Positions 54,249-64,000 of a DNA stretch of 64,000 nt are shown here, piece after piece. Under the pieces are notes generated by a model, which made no database searches, was not told where the DNA came from, and was given only the letters and a program-made list of their open reading frames with translations. Origin of the DNA: Campylobacter mucosalis (GTDB taxonomy: Bacteria > Campylobacterota > Campylobacteria > Campylobacterales > Campylobacteraceae). Position 1 is the first letter of the stretch; each line of letters begins with the position of its first letter. The position numbers and the translations under genes were made by a program. Where the stretch lies: NCBI RefSeq assembly GCF_013372205.1, contig NZ_CP053831.1, positions 1,240,001-1,304,000 of the forward strand, given 5' to 3'.

Positions 54249-56612
54249 TTAGTATCTAGCCTCAAAAGAGATAGCAAAATTTCTACGTGGTGCCGTATAG
54301 CGTTTTGAACCCTCTGCTTTATCTCCGACAGATCCCTGATTTCCGTTGTATTCTATTTGACGTAGATTTTCCCAAGTTGAATATTTTTTGTTAAATAGAT
54401 TAAACACACCAAAATTTATACTGAAATTTTTACTTATCTTATAGCCTGCAGTTAGATCAAAAATAACATAGCTCTTGCTTAGATGCGGATATTCCTCGGG
54501 GTTAAATGGTGTCATTTCGCCCGTATCTCTGTTTAAAGAACTGCTCACCAATGACTGATTTGGTACAATCATGTACATGGCATCTTTTGGCTTTTTTCTA
54601 GCTACATATTTACTAGTTAATAACACATCAAGTTTTTCACCGCTATATCCAAGTCCAAATATCGCAGTAAATGGCTGAACCGCTAGTAAAGATGTTCCAT
54701 TGTTTTTGCTACCCTTTTGATAAGTTGCTTTAAGTGTAGTATAGTATTCTCTAGGCAAATTAATAAGATCGCCATTAAATCGCGAGTTTATTTCTATACC
54801 TTTAATATAAGCTCTATCTATATTTATTTGCCTATATGTCAAATCTTTTAAAAAATAAAACGTTTTTCCATTCCAACTATTATATGAACCTATCGTAGCA
54901 TCATAAGAGGTATCTATAAAATCTTTATATCTTGTATAAAAAACACTGGCTGTTACAGCGTAGCTTTCACCATCTTTTAGTATACTAAGTTCATGATTTT
55001 GCGCTCTTTCTGGCTTTAAATCCAAATTTCTACTATATACGGCAGTTCCAGCGTCTCGCATCTCAAAATACATCTCTTCAACTTTTGGTGCTTTAAATCC
55101 AGTGCTATAACTATAAGATAGTGTTGTTTGTGGCATAACTTCATAATCAATGCCAAATTGATATGTTAGGGCTTTAAATTTTGTATCATCTATGTTTTCA
55201 GGCTTATGTTTTTTGCTATTTTCATAAGGCAATTGTGCCTCTTGTGGTTTATAATGATATTTATCAAATCTAGCACCAAAATTCATGCTTAATTTATCGC
55301 TTAATATAATGTCATCATTTAAATATACATACAAAAGCTCGCTTTTAACTGGCTGTTGGTATGTAAAAATATTAGTTGTTACTTTTGCTGGTGTATGGTA
55401 ATGGTTATATCTTGTTTGTCTGTTAATATTTTTAAAGATGCCATTATGATAACCCATGCCAAAGCTAGGTATATGAGATATATTTGCTGTGTTAAATTCA
55501 CTAAAAATTCCATTCACATCAAATTGATTTCTATCTTGATAAAAATCATAAGATCTATACAAATCAAGTTTATTTGCTATATTGTATGGATAACTCATAT
55601 ACTGATTGCTTGTAGATTTTTGATTAACTCTTTGTTTTGAAAAACTAGCTTTTAAATAGTTTACCAAACTGTCTTGGCTTGACATATACTCATAGTAAAA
55701 GCCATATCGCTTATATGGTATCTTTTCTTTAAAAGTTCTTCTATTTGTACTTGCTACGGCATTACTCTTTTGTTCTGTAAAATAGTCCTGTTTTAAATCC
55801 TCATAAAAGGTGTTAAAAAAATGGCTATCAGCAAACCTGTAACCAAATTTTGCGAGTCTTGAATGTGTCGTAAAATCCACCGGGTCTGGTAAAATTCTAC
55901 CATAGCCACATAGATGTGGGTATTTGTGATTTATGGGGCCACTTGTACTAGTGCCACAAAATGGGACATCATCAACCTTTCCACTATAAGAATTCTTAGT
56001 CTCCTTTCCCTTTTTGTATGTGTATTGAAAGAGTGCTTCAATGCCATTATGCTTCACACCCCCCCCCATAACTTGCTTAAACTCACTATTTTTTGAAGCA
56101 TAGGCAGTTTTACTGTATACTCCAAATGCTTCTCCATCACGCACAAAGTCATCTACATTTTTTGTCCGCATAGATACACTCCCACCTATAGCACCACTAC
56201 CCTTTGTAAGAGAGTTTGCACCCTTGCTAAATTCAATGCTTCCTAAATTTTCAATCTCGGTGCTGTTTCTATTGCCATTCATAAGACCCTTATCGTAGTA
56301 AAATTTAGGCATAAAGCTTTCAACAGCCTCCATTCCATCTACTTTAACCGAAACCCTATCACTATCAACTCCACGTATAGCATAGCCATTATTTCCGCTT
56401 CTACCACCCTCAGTAACTGTTATGCCAGTTTCATTTCTAACCAAATCCCTTTCGTTATAAATCTGCCCCCTTTTAATATCACTCTTATTTAGCTGAGATT
56501 TTTTAGATGATATATTATTAGCCGTGACACTAATCTCATCAAGACTGACTTCCTCGGTTGCAAAAAGTAAATTAGTCGCAATTATTAGTAGTATACCACT
56601 GCAATATCGCAT
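54249..56612 (-). CDS. TonB-dependent receptor of the haem/transferrin type, phase-variable
   Basis: A 787-residue outer-membrane receptor. A signal peptide covers about 1-18, a TonB box DEISVTAN follows, then a plug domain (NGYAIRGVDSDRVSVKVDGMEAVES, GSIEFSKGANSLTKGSGAIGGSVSM) and a 22-strand-type barrel ending in ARY with a terminal aromatic. The plug most resembles the haemoglobin/transferrin/lactoferrin receptor family, so haem or host iron protein uptake is likely. A nine-G tract inside codons 182-185 (MGGG) leaves the gene in frame here but would let it switch off by slippage. Confidence 0.9.
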   Translation of the reverse strand: MRYCSGILLIIATNLLFATEEVSLDEISVTANNISSKKSQLNKSDIKRGQIYNERDLVRNETGITVTEGGRSGNNGYAIRGVDSDRVSVKVDGMEAVESFMPKFYYDKGLMNGNRNSTEIENLGSIEFSKGANSLTKGSGAIGGSVSMRTKNVDDFVRDGEAFGVYSKTAYASKNSEFKQVMGGGVKHNGIEALFQYTYKKGKETKNSYSGKVDDVPFCGTSTSGPINHKYPHLCGYGRILPDPVDFTTHSRLAKFGYRFADSHFFNTFYEDLKQDYFTEQKSNAVASTNRRTFKEKIPYKRYGFYYEYMSSQDSLVNYLKASFSKQRVNQKSTSNQYMSYPYNIANKLDLYRSYDFYQDRNQFDVNGIFSEFNTANISHIPSFGMGYHNGIFKNINRQTRYNHYHTPAKVTTNIFTYQQPVKSELLYVYLNDDIILSDKLSMNFGARFDKYHYKPQEAQLPYENSKKHKPENIDDTKFKALTYQFGIDYEVMPQTTLSYSYSTGFKAPKVEEMYFEMRDAGTAVYSRNLDLKPERAQNHELSILKDGESYAVTASVFYTRYKDFIDTSYDATIGSYNSWNGKTFYFLKDLTYRQINIDRAYIKGIEINSRFNGDLINLPREYYTTLKATYQKGSKNNGTSLLAVQPFTAIFGLGYSGEKLDVLLTSKYVARKKPKDAMYMIVPNQSLVSSSLNRDTGEMTPFNPEEYPHLSKSYVIFDLTAGYKISKNFSINFGVFNLFNKKYSTWENLRQIEYNGNQGSVGDKAEGSKRYTAPRRNFAISFEARY
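56059..56067 (-). repeat. Poly-G (G9) contingency tract in the TonB receptor gene
   Basis: Nine C on the plus strand, nine G on the coding strand, encode the Gly run after a Met. Tracts of eight or more G are the classic phase-variation switches of Campylobacter. With nine, the reading frame is complete (ON); gain or loss of one would truncate the protein at about residue 190. Confidence 0.85.
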
Positions 56613-56645
56613 AAAATCTCCTTAAAATTTTAAACTAAGGTAAGG

Positions 56646-56651
56646 ATTATA
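56646..56651 (-). promoter_or_regulatory. -10 box of the TonB receptor gene
   Basis: Minus-strand TATAAT lies 34 bases before the start codon, which itself has TTAAGGAGATTTT ahead. Confidence 0.55.
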
Positions 56652-56657
56652 ACGATT

Positions 56658-56697
56658 TTTTTATTAATAAAAACTGATTTTTAATATCAATATTAAA
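56658..56697. promoter_or_regulatory. Two AT-rich palindromes over the TonB receptor promoter
   Basis: TTTTTATTAATAAAAA at 56658-56673 is a perfect 16-base palindrome covering the -35 position. TTTAATATCAATATTAAA at 56680-56697 is an 18-base inverted repeat with a two-base centre just upstream. Fur or a related iron regulator is a natural candidate for such sites at an iron-uptake gene, but the sequence does not prove it. Confidence 0.45.
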
Positions 56698-56773
56698 TAG
56701 TAAATTTAGCGTAAATGCGATATATTTATATGTAATAAGATATTTATGTGCGCTATATTTTTGATTTTAAATA

Positions 56774-57451
56774 TTATATAGAAGCTAAAATTTTCTCTGC
56801 CACAAGGCGTGGGTTTTGGGCTTTATAAATTGGACGTCCAACCACGATAAAATCGCTTAAATTTTCTTTTGCTGTGTTTAAATCAGCTACTCTTTCTTGA
56901 TCGTCCGTGCTTTCGCCAAATGGACGAATTCCGGGCGTTAGGGTTATAAATTTTGCACTTGTGGCGTCCTTTATCATCTTGCTTTCAAAGACTGAACAAA
57001 CCATACCATCAAGCCCGGCACTATAAGCACTAAGGCTAAATTTTCGCACCGCATTTTTAATGCTATCGTTATAAACCGCTCTAAACTCATCATCGCTAAA
57101 ACTAGTCAGTGCCGATACGCCAAGCACGAGTGGGCGACGTGGCAGGGCATTTAGACGTGCCATCACCTCGCTCATCGCACGCACACCAGCACTTGCGTGA
57201 ATATTTATCATATCAACGTTTAAATTTGCAATAACCTGGGCAGCGTCGGCTGTAGTGTTTGGTATGTCGTAAATTTTAAGATCAAGAAAAATTTTAAAAC
57301 CCAAATTTTTAAGCTCATTAACAAACTCCGCCCCATCGCGTAAATACGCCCTAAGCCCCACTTTTAGCCACAAATCAAGCCCAAGAAGGCTTTTAGCAAG
57401 GGCTAAATTTTCATCACGACTAGCCATATCAAGGGCGACGCAAAGTTTCAT
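56774..57451 (-). CDS. pyrF: Orotidine-5'-phosphate decarboxylase
   Basis: A 225-residue OMP decarboxylase that makes [20 protein letters not shown], the catalytic [17 protein letters not shown] with the D-x-K-x-x-D-I-P pattern, and [18 protein letters not shown] near the phosphate site are all present. It overlaps nusB by four bases and ends a kdsA-helicase-ribH-nusB-pyrF run. Confidence 0.96.
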   Translation of the reverse strand: MKLCVALDMASRDENLALAKSLLGLDLWLKVGLRAYLRDGAEFVNELKNLGFKIFLDLKIYDIPNTTADAAQVIANLNVDMINIHASAGVRAMSEVMARLNALPRRPLVLGVSALTSFSDDEFRAVYNDSIKNAVRKFSLSAYSAGLDGMVCSVFESKMIKDATSAKFITLTPGIRPFGESTDDQERVADLNTAKENLSDFIVVGRPIYKAQNPRLVAEKILASI

Positions 57452-57834
57452 TTTATCGCACCCAAAACGCCATTTATAAATCGTGGACTGGTATCACTTG
57501 TAAGCTCTTTTGCAAGTTCAACCGCTTCATTGATGATAACAGCTCTGTCCGTATCGCCAAGGCTCATCTCAAAAATGGCAAGTCTTAAAATCGCCCTCTC
57601 AACCACGCCGACTTTGCTGATATCGCCGTCTTTTAGGTGTGATTTTAAAATTTCATCAATCTCATTTTGCTTAGCTAAAATTTGCCTAAACGTATCACTC
57701 GCCTGAGTTTTTCGCTCGTTTCGTATCTTTTTTTCTTCTAAAAACTCATCTATAAACTCATCGCTACTACTGCCCATTTCGTGTGCGTAAAGTAGCGAAA
57801 CTACCGCTTGTCTAGCCTGATGACGAGTAGCCAT
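57448..57834 (-). CDS. nusB: Transcription antitermination protein NusB
   Basis: A 128-residue all-helical NusB that acts with S10 in rRNA antitermination. [19 protein letters not shown] at the N-terminus and [29 protein letters not shown] at the C-terminus are strong family matches. It lies one base after ribH and overlaps pyrF. Confidence 0.95.
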   Translation of the reverse strand: MATRHQARQAVVSLLYAHEMGSSSDEFIDEFLEEKKIRNERKTQASDTFRQILAKQNEIDEILKSHLKDGDISKVGVVERAILRLAIFEMSLGDTDRAVIINEAVELAKELTSDTSPRFINGVLGAIK

Positions 57835-57835
57835 T

Positions 57836-58306
57836 TTACGCCTTTAAGCTTTTATAAAGGCTAAGCATTTCAATAACGCCAGTCATCGCCTCAAAGCCCT
57901 TGTTGCCGGCTTTTGAACCAGCTCTTTCAATGGCTTGTTCAATATTATCAACCGTTAAAACGCCAAAAGTTACTGGTAGTCCGTATTTTAGCGTGATGTT
58001 TGCAATGCCCTTTGTGGTTTCAGCTGAAACGTAGTCAAAGTGCGGTGTAGAGCCACGAATAACCGCTCCCACGCAACACACGGCGTCAAATTTACCGCTC
58101 TCAAGCACCTTTTGTAGTGCCATAGGAATTTCAAACGCACCTGGCACTAAAATCAGACTTAAATTCGCCTCATCTCCGCCGTGGCGTAAAAACGCATCAC
58201 GCGCACCTTCAACCAAGCGGTCGGTTATGATGTGATTAAACCTTGCGTTTATTATCGCAACTCTCTCATCTCCATTTAAGCGTAGTTTGCCTTCAATTAT
58301 TTTCAT
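57836..58306 (-). CDS. ribH: 6,7-dimethyl-8-ribityllumazine synthase
   Basis: A 156-residue subunit of the lumazine synthase shell, which makes the riboflavin precursor. [47 protein letters not shown] (catalytic His) and [12 protein letters not shown] are present. In other Campylobacter it follows kdsA directly; here a helicase gene intervenes, with 14 bases between it and ribH. Confidence 0.97.
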   Translation of the reverse strand: MKIIEGKLRLNGDERVAIINARFNHIITDRLVEGARDAFLRHGGDEANLSLILVPGAFEIPMALQKVLESGKFDAVCCVGAVIRGSTPHFDYVSAETTKGIANITLKYGLPVTFGVLTVDNIEQAIERAGSKAGNKGFEAMTGVIEMLSLYKSLKA

Positions 58307-58320
58307 TTTTGTCCTTACTC

Positions 58321-61080
58321 TTAAATTTGTTCTTTTGCTTTTAAAATTGAAACATCTATTCTATTATTTTTTATATTAAAGTTTTTTATTATGTGTCGCT
58401 GGGTCTCAGGTGACCAGTAAATTTTAAGATATTTTTTAGATCTTGTAATAGCGGTATAAAAAATACTGTGCGTAATATTTTCTTCCATTTCTCTCGTAAT
58501 TACTATCTTTACACTTTCGTATTCTAGCCCTTGAGACTTATGTATAGAAACAGCGTATGCGAGCATAAATGGAAGTTTTTCTTGCTCATCATCATTATCT
58601 GTATTTATATTTTTATCTACGCTAAAACCAACAATGCTTTTAGTATCATTTTTAGAAATTAATTTCAACCCAGCGGTAAAAGAGTGGTTTTCTTCAAAAA
58701 TTTTATCAACTTCAATCTCAAAATAGAGCTTGTTTTGTTCATTTTGATCTACAATATTTATTATTTTACCTTTAAGATTATTATGCAAATCACTTATAAA
58801 AAAATTATTATCTACAAACAAAATCGGATCATCTACTTTAAATTCAAAATTACCTATCTCAAACGATGGATTTTTATTTGCAATCTGCAAAAATTTATTA
58901 AGATTATTGACACCATAAAGTCCATCATAATTAAGGCAAAGAACAACTTCATCATCATGTTGTTTATGAAAAATTTCATCATTTTTTTCATCTAAATTTA
59001 AAAAGTATTTTCCCCACACTCCAAATTCGTCTATCGTATCATCTTGTTTAAATTTTCTAACACACTCCCAAAATCTCAATAAATCATCATCTTGTGTTCT
59101 ATATGGTTTTTCAAGTTTAAACTGGCAATGTTTTGGTAAAAATTCTCTTGCTATATCAAACCATACACCATATTTTATGGCTTCTATTTGATATGTATCT
59201 CCAATTAAAACGAGTTGCTCAAAATCTACTTTATTTAAAATTTGCACCATATCGGCATTGCTTACCGTACTACACTCATCTATAAAAAGCAGATCACATT
59301 TAAACTTTTGTTTTGATTTTACAATCTTTGCAATCGTATAAGTATTACTAGAATTAGCATTTTGTACTTTGGATTTTATATTTTCGATAGCTGGGTGTGT
59401 TTGGGCTAAAAAAATTTGTTTTTTAGAATTGTATAAATTTGATATATGGTTTGCCAAAGTTGATTTGCCAGTGCCTGCCGCCCCATAAACAAATGCAACT
59501 TTTGATTTTATAAATAGCTTTTTTATGATTTCTACTTTTGTTTCGTCATCAATTTTATTTATATTATCTTTAATCCAATTATTAGCAAATTCTTCATAGT
59601 CATCTAAGCCTTGCTTTGATAGTTCTTTTAATATTTTTAAAATATTAATTATATCCGTCTCGTAGCTTTTTATGCAATAATTATCTTTCCATTTACAAAT
59701 TTTACGTAATTGTTGTTTTGCACCATCTTTATAGAGTAAATTATTAAATTTATCAATCAAAATTGGTAAATTTGAAAAATTAGAAAGTTCGTTTTCTTTT
59801 GTATATAGTACACCGTTATTTTCTATATTTCCAACAATAAATTTAGCCAAAAATTCATGTTCTCTGTTTTTATAATCAATACATTCAAATAAGTCCGATA
59901 TTTTTGGATTATGTCCGCATAAGCTTGAAGCAAATGGCATATCATCAAACGGAATGCTTTCATATTGTAAATATAAATCCGATAATATATGATTTGGTTT
60001 ATATTCACGATCATTTTTTTGTTTTAAAATTTGAGCTTTTATAACTTTATTATTCATCCTATAAAGTAAATATTTTAATATATTGGTTCCTTTTGCATTA
60101 TTTAGACAAATTTGTCTGCACTTGTCTAAAATCTCCAAAAAGTGTATTTGTATGTTATTTGCTTTAATATCTTGCTTAAATTCATTATATTTATTGTCAT
60201 CAAAACAAATAATATCAACCAAATTATAATCATTTTTTGTAATATACTTATTTATGCGTTCAATTTCAGTATTTGAGCTTTTCTTTTTACCAAAAATTCT
60301 AGCAAAATTATCAAATTCACAAGGCCTTATTGATGTTTCAATTTCAGAGATAATAAAAATTGGCATATTTTTATTTTTTATTAAAATTTTACTCTTTTCA
60401 AGTTTGGCCTTTATGGCATAGTTGTCACTTATTTTAGTTTTACTAAAAGCCACAATACGACTAAATTTACTAACATTGTCTGTAGCATTTGTTAAAGTAA
60501 TTTCATAAATAATCTCTTCTTTTATAAAAACTGGCTTAATCTTCCAAACATAATATCTACTTTTGTTGTTACTATTTGCCAACCTAAAGTCTGTAAAATT
60601 ATCTAACTTTGATAAAATTTTTTCATAATATTCATCTAAATTTTTATCCAAGTATAGTGGAAACTTATGTAAATTTCCAAGTATGTTTAAGCCAAATTTA
60701 TCTCTGCAAAGTTTTTTTAATAAAAGTAGATACTCATAGTATTTTAGCATTAATCTTTCTGAATTGTTTTTATCGTGCGTATAGTGAGACTTTGTTATTT
60801 GAAGAGAATCATGAAATTTTTTTATAAAACGAAATTCTTTGCTTATGGTGCTTATTTTATCCGGTATTGATGGTATTGTTTTTTTGGCATCTTCTAAAGT
60901 TATGTTATCATCTAATCCTTTTTGACGTAAAACCATATACATTGAGCAATGCTCTACCAAATTCCTAAGCTGGGGCAGAATGTTTTGTGATAAAAAACCA
61001 CGATCATTTAATATCTTATTTGCTTCTATATTATCACATATGGTTTGATTTGTATCTTGTATAACTTCCAAGATTTTCAA
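58321..61080 (-). CDS. SF1 helicase with N-terminal HEPN-like region, foreign insert
   Basis: A 919-residue protein, strikingly AT-rich against its neighbours, starting at TTG 61080 behind AAGGATAAAAT. The N-terminal part is helical and contains RNLVEH (Arg39-His44), which fits the R-x4-6-H motif of HEPN ribonucleases. A long middle region (about 90-520) has no motif I recognise. Residues about 525-890 form a RecD/Pif1-like SF1 helicase: Walker [10 protein letters not shown] (531-540), DECS near 600, GDTYQ near 625, PYRT, and [15 protein letters not shown] near 877. It sits tightly between kdsA and ribH. A defence or nucleic-acid stress role is inferred from architecture. Confidence 0.8.
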   Translation of the reverse strand: MKILEVIQDTNQTICDNIEANKILNDRGFLSQNILPQLRNLVEHCSMYMVLRQKGLDDNITLEDAKKTIPSIPDKISTISKEFRFIKKFHDSLQITKSHYTHDKNNSERLMLKYYEYLLLLKKLCRDKFGLNILGNLHKFPLYLDKNLDEYYEKILSKLDNFTDFRLANSNNKSRYYVWKIKPVFIKEEIIYEITLTNATDNVSKFSRIVAFSKTKISDNYAIKAKLEKSKILIKNKNMPIFIISEIETSIRPCEFDNFARIFGKKKSSNTEIERINKYITKNDYNLVDIICFDDNKYNEFKQDIKANNIQIHFLEILDKCRQICLNNAKGTNILKYLLYRMNNKVIKAQILKQKNDREYKPNHILSDLYLQYESIPFDDMPFASSLCGHNPKISDLFECIDYKNREHEFLAKFIVGNIENNGVLYTKENELSNFSNLPILIDKFNNLLYKDGAKQQLRKICKWKDNYCIKSYETDIINILKILKELSKQGLDDYEEFANNWIKDNINKIDDETKVEIIKKLFIKSKVAFVYGAAGTGKSTLANHISNLYNSKKQIFLAQTHPAIENIKSKVQNANSSNTYTIAKIVKSKQKFKCDLLFIDECSTVSNADMVQILNKVDFEQLVLIGDTYQIEAIKYGVWFDIAREFLPKHCQFKLEKPYRTQDDDLLRFWECVRKFKQDDTIDEFGVWGKYFLNLDEKNDEIFHKQHDDEVVLCLNYDGLYGVNNLNKFLQIANKNPSFEIGNFEFKVDDPILFVDNNFFISDLHNNLKGKIINIVDQNEQNKLYFEIEVDKIFEENHSFTAGLKLISKNDTKSIVGFSVDKNINTDNDDEQEKLPFMLAYAVSIHKSQGLEYESVKIVITREMEENITHSIFYTAITRSKKYLKIYWSPETQRHIIKNFNIKNNRIDVSILKAKEQI

Positions 61081-61093
61081 ATTTTATCCTTGT

Positions 61094-61894
61094 TTATCCT
61101 AAAATCTCTTGTATTTTCATCGTTTGCTCAACCACTTTATCAAGCTCGTCTAAGCTTAGCATATTTGGTCCGTCGCATAACGCTTCGCACGGATTTATGT
61201 GCGTTTCGTAAAAAAATCCATCCACGCCTACACTGGCTGCCGCACGTGCTAAATATGGCACAAATTTCGCGTCTCCACCACTTTTTTCACCAAGAGCTGA
61301 CGGCATTTGTACCGAGTGCGTAGCGTCAAAAATCACCGGTGCATACTCACGCATAAGCACTAAATTTCTCATATCAACGACTAAATTTCCGTACCCAAAG
61401 GTGCTTCCACGCTCACATAGCCATACGCCGTTTTGTCTTGCTACCTCATATCCCTCGCCACTTACACCACGTGTTTCAAGCACCTTTTTGACTGAGTGTT
61501 TCATCGCAGATGACGCTAAAAACTGCCCTTTTTTGATATTTACGACTGCACTCGTTTTTGCAGCAGCCACAAGTAAATCAGTCTGGCGACACAAAAACGC
61601 TGGAATTTGAAGCACATCAGCCACCTTTGCCACCGGCTCTGCCTGATAGCTTTCGTGAATGTCAGTTAAAATTTTAAAGCCAAATTTCTCTTTAACACGG
61701 GCTAAAATTTCACAACCTTTCTCTAATCCCGGACCACGAAACGAGCTAATGCTGGTGCGATTTGCCTTATCAAAACTTGACTTAAAATAAAAATCTATTC
61801 TCTTATCGTCATTAAAATGAGCTAAACGCTCCGCAACCTGCATTACAAGCTCTTCGCTTTCAATAACACAAGGTCCTGCTATTAAAATCATCAC
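61094..61894 (-). CDS. kdsA: 3-deoxy-8-phosphooctulonate synthase
   Basis: A 266-residue Kdo-8-phosphate synthase, which supplies the sugar used by Waa[22 protein letters not shown] at the start, [13 protein letters not shown] (PEP site), [31 protein letters not shown] and [10 protein letters not shown] are diagnostic. It overlaps the EamA transporter by four bases and precedes the helicase by 13. Confidence 0.97.
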   Translation of the reverse strand: MMILIAGPCVIESEELVMQVAERLAHFNDDKRIDFYFKSSFDKANRTSISSFRGPGLEKGCEILARVKEKFGFKILTDIHESYQAEPVAKVADVLQIPAFLCRQTDLLVAAAKTSAVVNIKKGQFLASSAMKHSVKKVLETRGVSGEGYEVARQNGVWLCERGSTFGYGNLVVDMRNLVLMREYAPVIFDATHSVQMPSALGEKSGGDAKFVPYLARAAASVGVDGFFYETHINPCEALCDGPNMLSLDELDKVVEQTMKIQEILG

Positions 61895-62781
61895 TTCTCC
61901 CTTGCTACTAATATGCCACTAAACACGACCAAAATTATACCAAAAAAAGCCACCATATTTGGCAACGAATCGCCCATAAAAAAACCTATCACAAGCGTAA
62001 AAACCACGTCTGCATAGCTTACTGCTGCCACTACTCCGGCTTTTTTTGCAGCAGCATAGGACTTTGTCATATAAATTTGAAACAAAAATCCAGTTATACC
62101 CATAAGCACGATAAATAGGGCATTATGCCAACTTGGCATTACAAATTTTGATATTAAAAAATCAAGCGGTTCATAGCTTAAAAACTCAGCCAAGCTCATA
62201 AAAATAAGCGGTAAAATCGTCCCCCAAATCATAAATGTTAAAACTATCGTATTTGTTGTGTAACTCTTCTTAAGCTCTCTTACGCTCGTGTAAGCAAGAG
62301 CAGCGCCTATACCGCTAAAAATTCCAATAATATCAGTCTTTGAGATACCTAAATTTGGCTGAATAATAAGCAAAATTCCCACAAATCCAATGGCAATCGC
62401 ACCCCACCCCTTTAGGCTCAAAATTTCTTTAAAAACCATAGTTGCCAAAATCGCCGTAAAAATCGGACTAGTCTTAGAAAAGGTAAAAGCTGCTGCCAAA
62501 TTTATGTGAGCGACGTTGTAAAAAAATGCAAACATCGCCATCGTGCCGATAAATCCACGAAACATCAAAAGCCAAAAGTGTCCGCCAGTCTGGGTTTGAC
62601 GAAATTTCAAAATAGCATAAACAACTATGATAAGTCCGATAATATTCCTAAAAAAAACAACTTCAATACTTGGCATATATGCTCCAAGAACTTTCGCAAA
62701 AGCCCCAGTCATTGCAAACATCAAACAAGCAATCAACATATAATATACGCCCAAATTTCGAATAATTAATCGTTTTAACAA
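61891..62781 (-). CDS. EamA/DMT-superfamily permease
   Basis: About 296 residues with ten membrane segments in two EamA repeats (about 15-140 and 155-290). I start at TTG 62781, which has GAAAGG six bases ahead; another TTG at 62802 would add seven residues. Members export metabolites or amino acids; the substrate is unknown. Its stop overlaps kdsA. The gene is divergent from der. Confidence 0.83.
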   Translation of the reverse strand: MLKRLIIRNLGVYYMLIACLMFAMTGAFAKVLGAYMPSIEVVFFRNIIGLIIVVYAILKFRQTQTGGHFWLLMFRGFIGTMAMFAFFYNVAHINLAAAFTFSKTSPIFTAILATMVFKEILSLKGWGAIAIGFVGILLIIQPNLGISKTDIIGIFSGIGAALAYTSVRELKKSYTTNTIVLTFMIWGTILPLIFMSLAEFLSYEPLDFLISKFVMPSWHNALFIVLMGITGFLFQIYMTKSYAAAKKAGVVAAVSYADVVFTLVIGFFMGDSLPNMVAFFGIILVVFSGILVAREK

Positions 62782-62841
62782 AATAAGCCTTTCAAAAGGC
62801 AATTTTATTAAAATCTTGCTTAAAATTTATAAACAAAAAGG

Positions 62842-62847
62842 TATAAT
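62842..62847 (+). promoter_or_regulatory. -10 box of der
   Basis: A perfect TATAAT lies 21 bases before the GTG start of der, giving a very short leader of about 15 bases. Upstream sequence is A/T-rich with no -35 box. Confidence 0.5.
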
Positions 62848-62868
62848 GGCACTTTTAAAAGGATAAAC

Positions 62869-64000
62869 GTGCAAAAAGTTATATTAGTTGGAAAGCCAAA
62901 TGTTGGCAAAAGTTCGCTATTTAACCGCCTAGCCAAAGAGCGTATCGCGATAACCTCAGACATAGCAGGGACGACAAGAGATACAAACAAAGCCGTAATC
63001 GACATTGATGGCAAAGAGTGTGTGCTAGTTGATAGCGGGGGGCTTGATGATAGCTCTGAGCTTTTTAGAAACGTCAAAATAAAAACGCTAAATGAGGCTA
63101 AAAACTCAGACATCATAATATATATGGTAGACGGCAAACTTATGCCTGATGATGAGGACAAGGCTCTTTTTTACGAAATTTTAAAGCTTAAAAAGCCGAC
63201 CGCTCTCGTAATAAATAAAGTAGATAGCAAAAAAGATGAGCAAAGAGCGTGGGAATTTATAAATTTTGGGGCAAATTTTGTATTTGAAATTTCAGTTAGC
63301 CACGCAACTGGCATTGACGAGCTTAATCAATGGATATTTAAAAATTTAAAATCACCACTCATAAAAGCTGATGAGAGCGATGACTTTGATGATTTTTTAG
63401 ACGAATTTAACGACGAGGGCGAGATTGATCCTGAAAATTTTGATGAAAAAAATATAAAAGTAGGCATTATCGGACGTGTGAATGTCGGCAAAAGCAGTCT
63501 TTTAAACGCTCTAGTAAAAGACGCTAGAGCCGTTGTAAGCGATATAGCAGGGACTACGATTGACCCTGTTAATGAAATTTACGAACACGAGGGCAGAATT
63601 TATGAGTTTGTAGATACTGCTGGTATTCGCAAACGCGGTAAAATCGATGGCATTGAAAAATACGCACTAAACCGCACTGAGAAAATTTTAGAACAAGCAG
63701 ACATTGCACTACTCGTGCTTGATAGTTCTGAGCCTTTAAGTGAGCTTGATGAGCGTATCGCCGGACTTGCGACTAAATTTGAGCTAGGTGTCATCATTGT
63801 TTTAAACAAGTGGGATAAAAGTCAAATAGAGTTTGATGAGCTATGCAAAGAGCTAAGGGATCGCTTTAAATTTCTAGCCTACGCACCGATTATTAGCGTA
63901 TCTGCACTTGGTGGGAAGCGTATTCATAAGGTTTATGGCTTAATAAACGATGTTTATAAAAACTACACACAAAAACTTCAAACCTCAAAACTAAACGACG
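62869..64000 (+). CDS. der: Ribosome-biogenesis GTPase Der (EngA), truncated by window end
   Basis: The first 377 codons of Der, a double GTPase needed for 50S assembly. GTG at 62869 follows AAAGGATAAAC. The first G domain has [18 protein letters not shown] and NKVD; an acidic linker ([10 protein letters not shown]) follows; the second has [24 protein letters not shown] and NKWDK. The C-terminal KH-like domain begins before base 64000 and continues outside. The frame is open at the end. Confidence 0.96.
   Translation, partial: MQKVILVGKPNVGKSSLFNRLAKERIAITSDIAGTTRDTNKAVIDIDGKECVLVDSGGLDDSSELFRNVKIKTLNEAKNSDIIIYMVDGKLMPDDEDKALFYEILKLKKPTALVINKVDSKKDEQRAWEFINFGANFVFEISVSHATGIDELNQWIFKNLKSPLIKADESDDFDDFLDEFNDEGEIDPENFDEKNIKVGIIGRVNVGKSSLLNALVKDARAVVSDIAGTTIDPVNEIYEHEGRIYEFVDTAGIRKRGKIDGIEKYALNRTEKILEQADIALLVLDSSEPLSELDERIAGLATKFELGVIIVLNKWDKSQIEFDELCKELRDRFKFLAYAPIISVSALGGKRIHKVYGLINDVYKNYTQKLQTSKLND

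Noticed and set aside
63031..63042. G6 run in der as another phase-variation tract
   Set aside because: Six G is below the length at which Campylobacter tracts vary readily, and der is an essential GTPase gene.

Overview
The window reads as an AT-rich, densely coded chromosome segment from a Campylobacter (Campylobacterota). The basis is gene content and order I recognise: trmD-rimM-KH-rpsP-ffh, glyQ/Nif3/zinc-ribbon/waaA, CheZ/U32/purE, ccoI-ccoS, rho, dnaX-tRNA-Met, and the long run RluD-like/flpA/trmB/ftsE/ftsX/M23/pyrH/rpoZ/spoT/tyrS/NMO/amiA/mnmC. It also carries a cytolethal distending toxin (CDT) locus and a poly-G contingency tract, both typical of the genus. It does not look like C. 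jejuni itself, because several blocks are joined differently. I cannot name the species from sequence alone.

Layout. 1-12015 is almost entirely minus strand: a truncated trmD, translation and SRP genes, LPS/Kdo transfer (waaA), flagellar-type zinc ribbon protein, glyQ, an Old Yellow Enzyme gene with its ArsR regulator, purE, a U32 tRNA-modification protein and CheZ. 12134-14430 is plus strand: a PHP phosphatase and glnA. 14450-19318 is minus strand: an amino-acid exporter, a nuclease-like membrane protein, CcoS, CcoI and a cation diffusion facilitator. 19460-23123 is plus strand: rho, dnaX and tRNA-Met, interrupted by a 607-base patch with gene debris and a 35-residue lipoprotein gene. 23124-25913 is an accessory patch: a perfect hairpin, an integrase remnant, and then cdtC-cdtB-cdtA on the minus strand, all beside the 3' end of tRNA-Met. 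rodA follows.

27207-41861 is one continuous plus-strand run. It links rRNA modification, a fibronectin-binding-type lipoprotein interrupted by a frameshift that resembles the prfB recoding site, FtsEX, an EnvC-like degenerate LytM protein, pyrH, rpoZ, spoT, tyrS, an NMO, a cell-wall amidase and mnmC. FtsEX, the EnvC-like protein and the amidase form a plausible septal peptidoglycan-splitting module.

41887-62781 is minus strand: a universal stress protein, pnp, a PRTase-like protein, lptD, an RDD protein, purD preceded by a probable 6S RNA, hemD, an MFS pump, efp, a DJ-1-like protein, dapD, a phase-variable TonB receptor, and pyrF-nusB-ribH-kdsA with a very AT-rich 919-residue helicase wedged between ribH and kdsA. 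The helicase has an R-x4-H HEPN-like motif near its N-terminus and is the best candidate for an undescribed defence protein. der starts at 62869 and runs off the end.

Only the sequence was read. No database search, folding program or alignment was run, and domain assignments are by eye.
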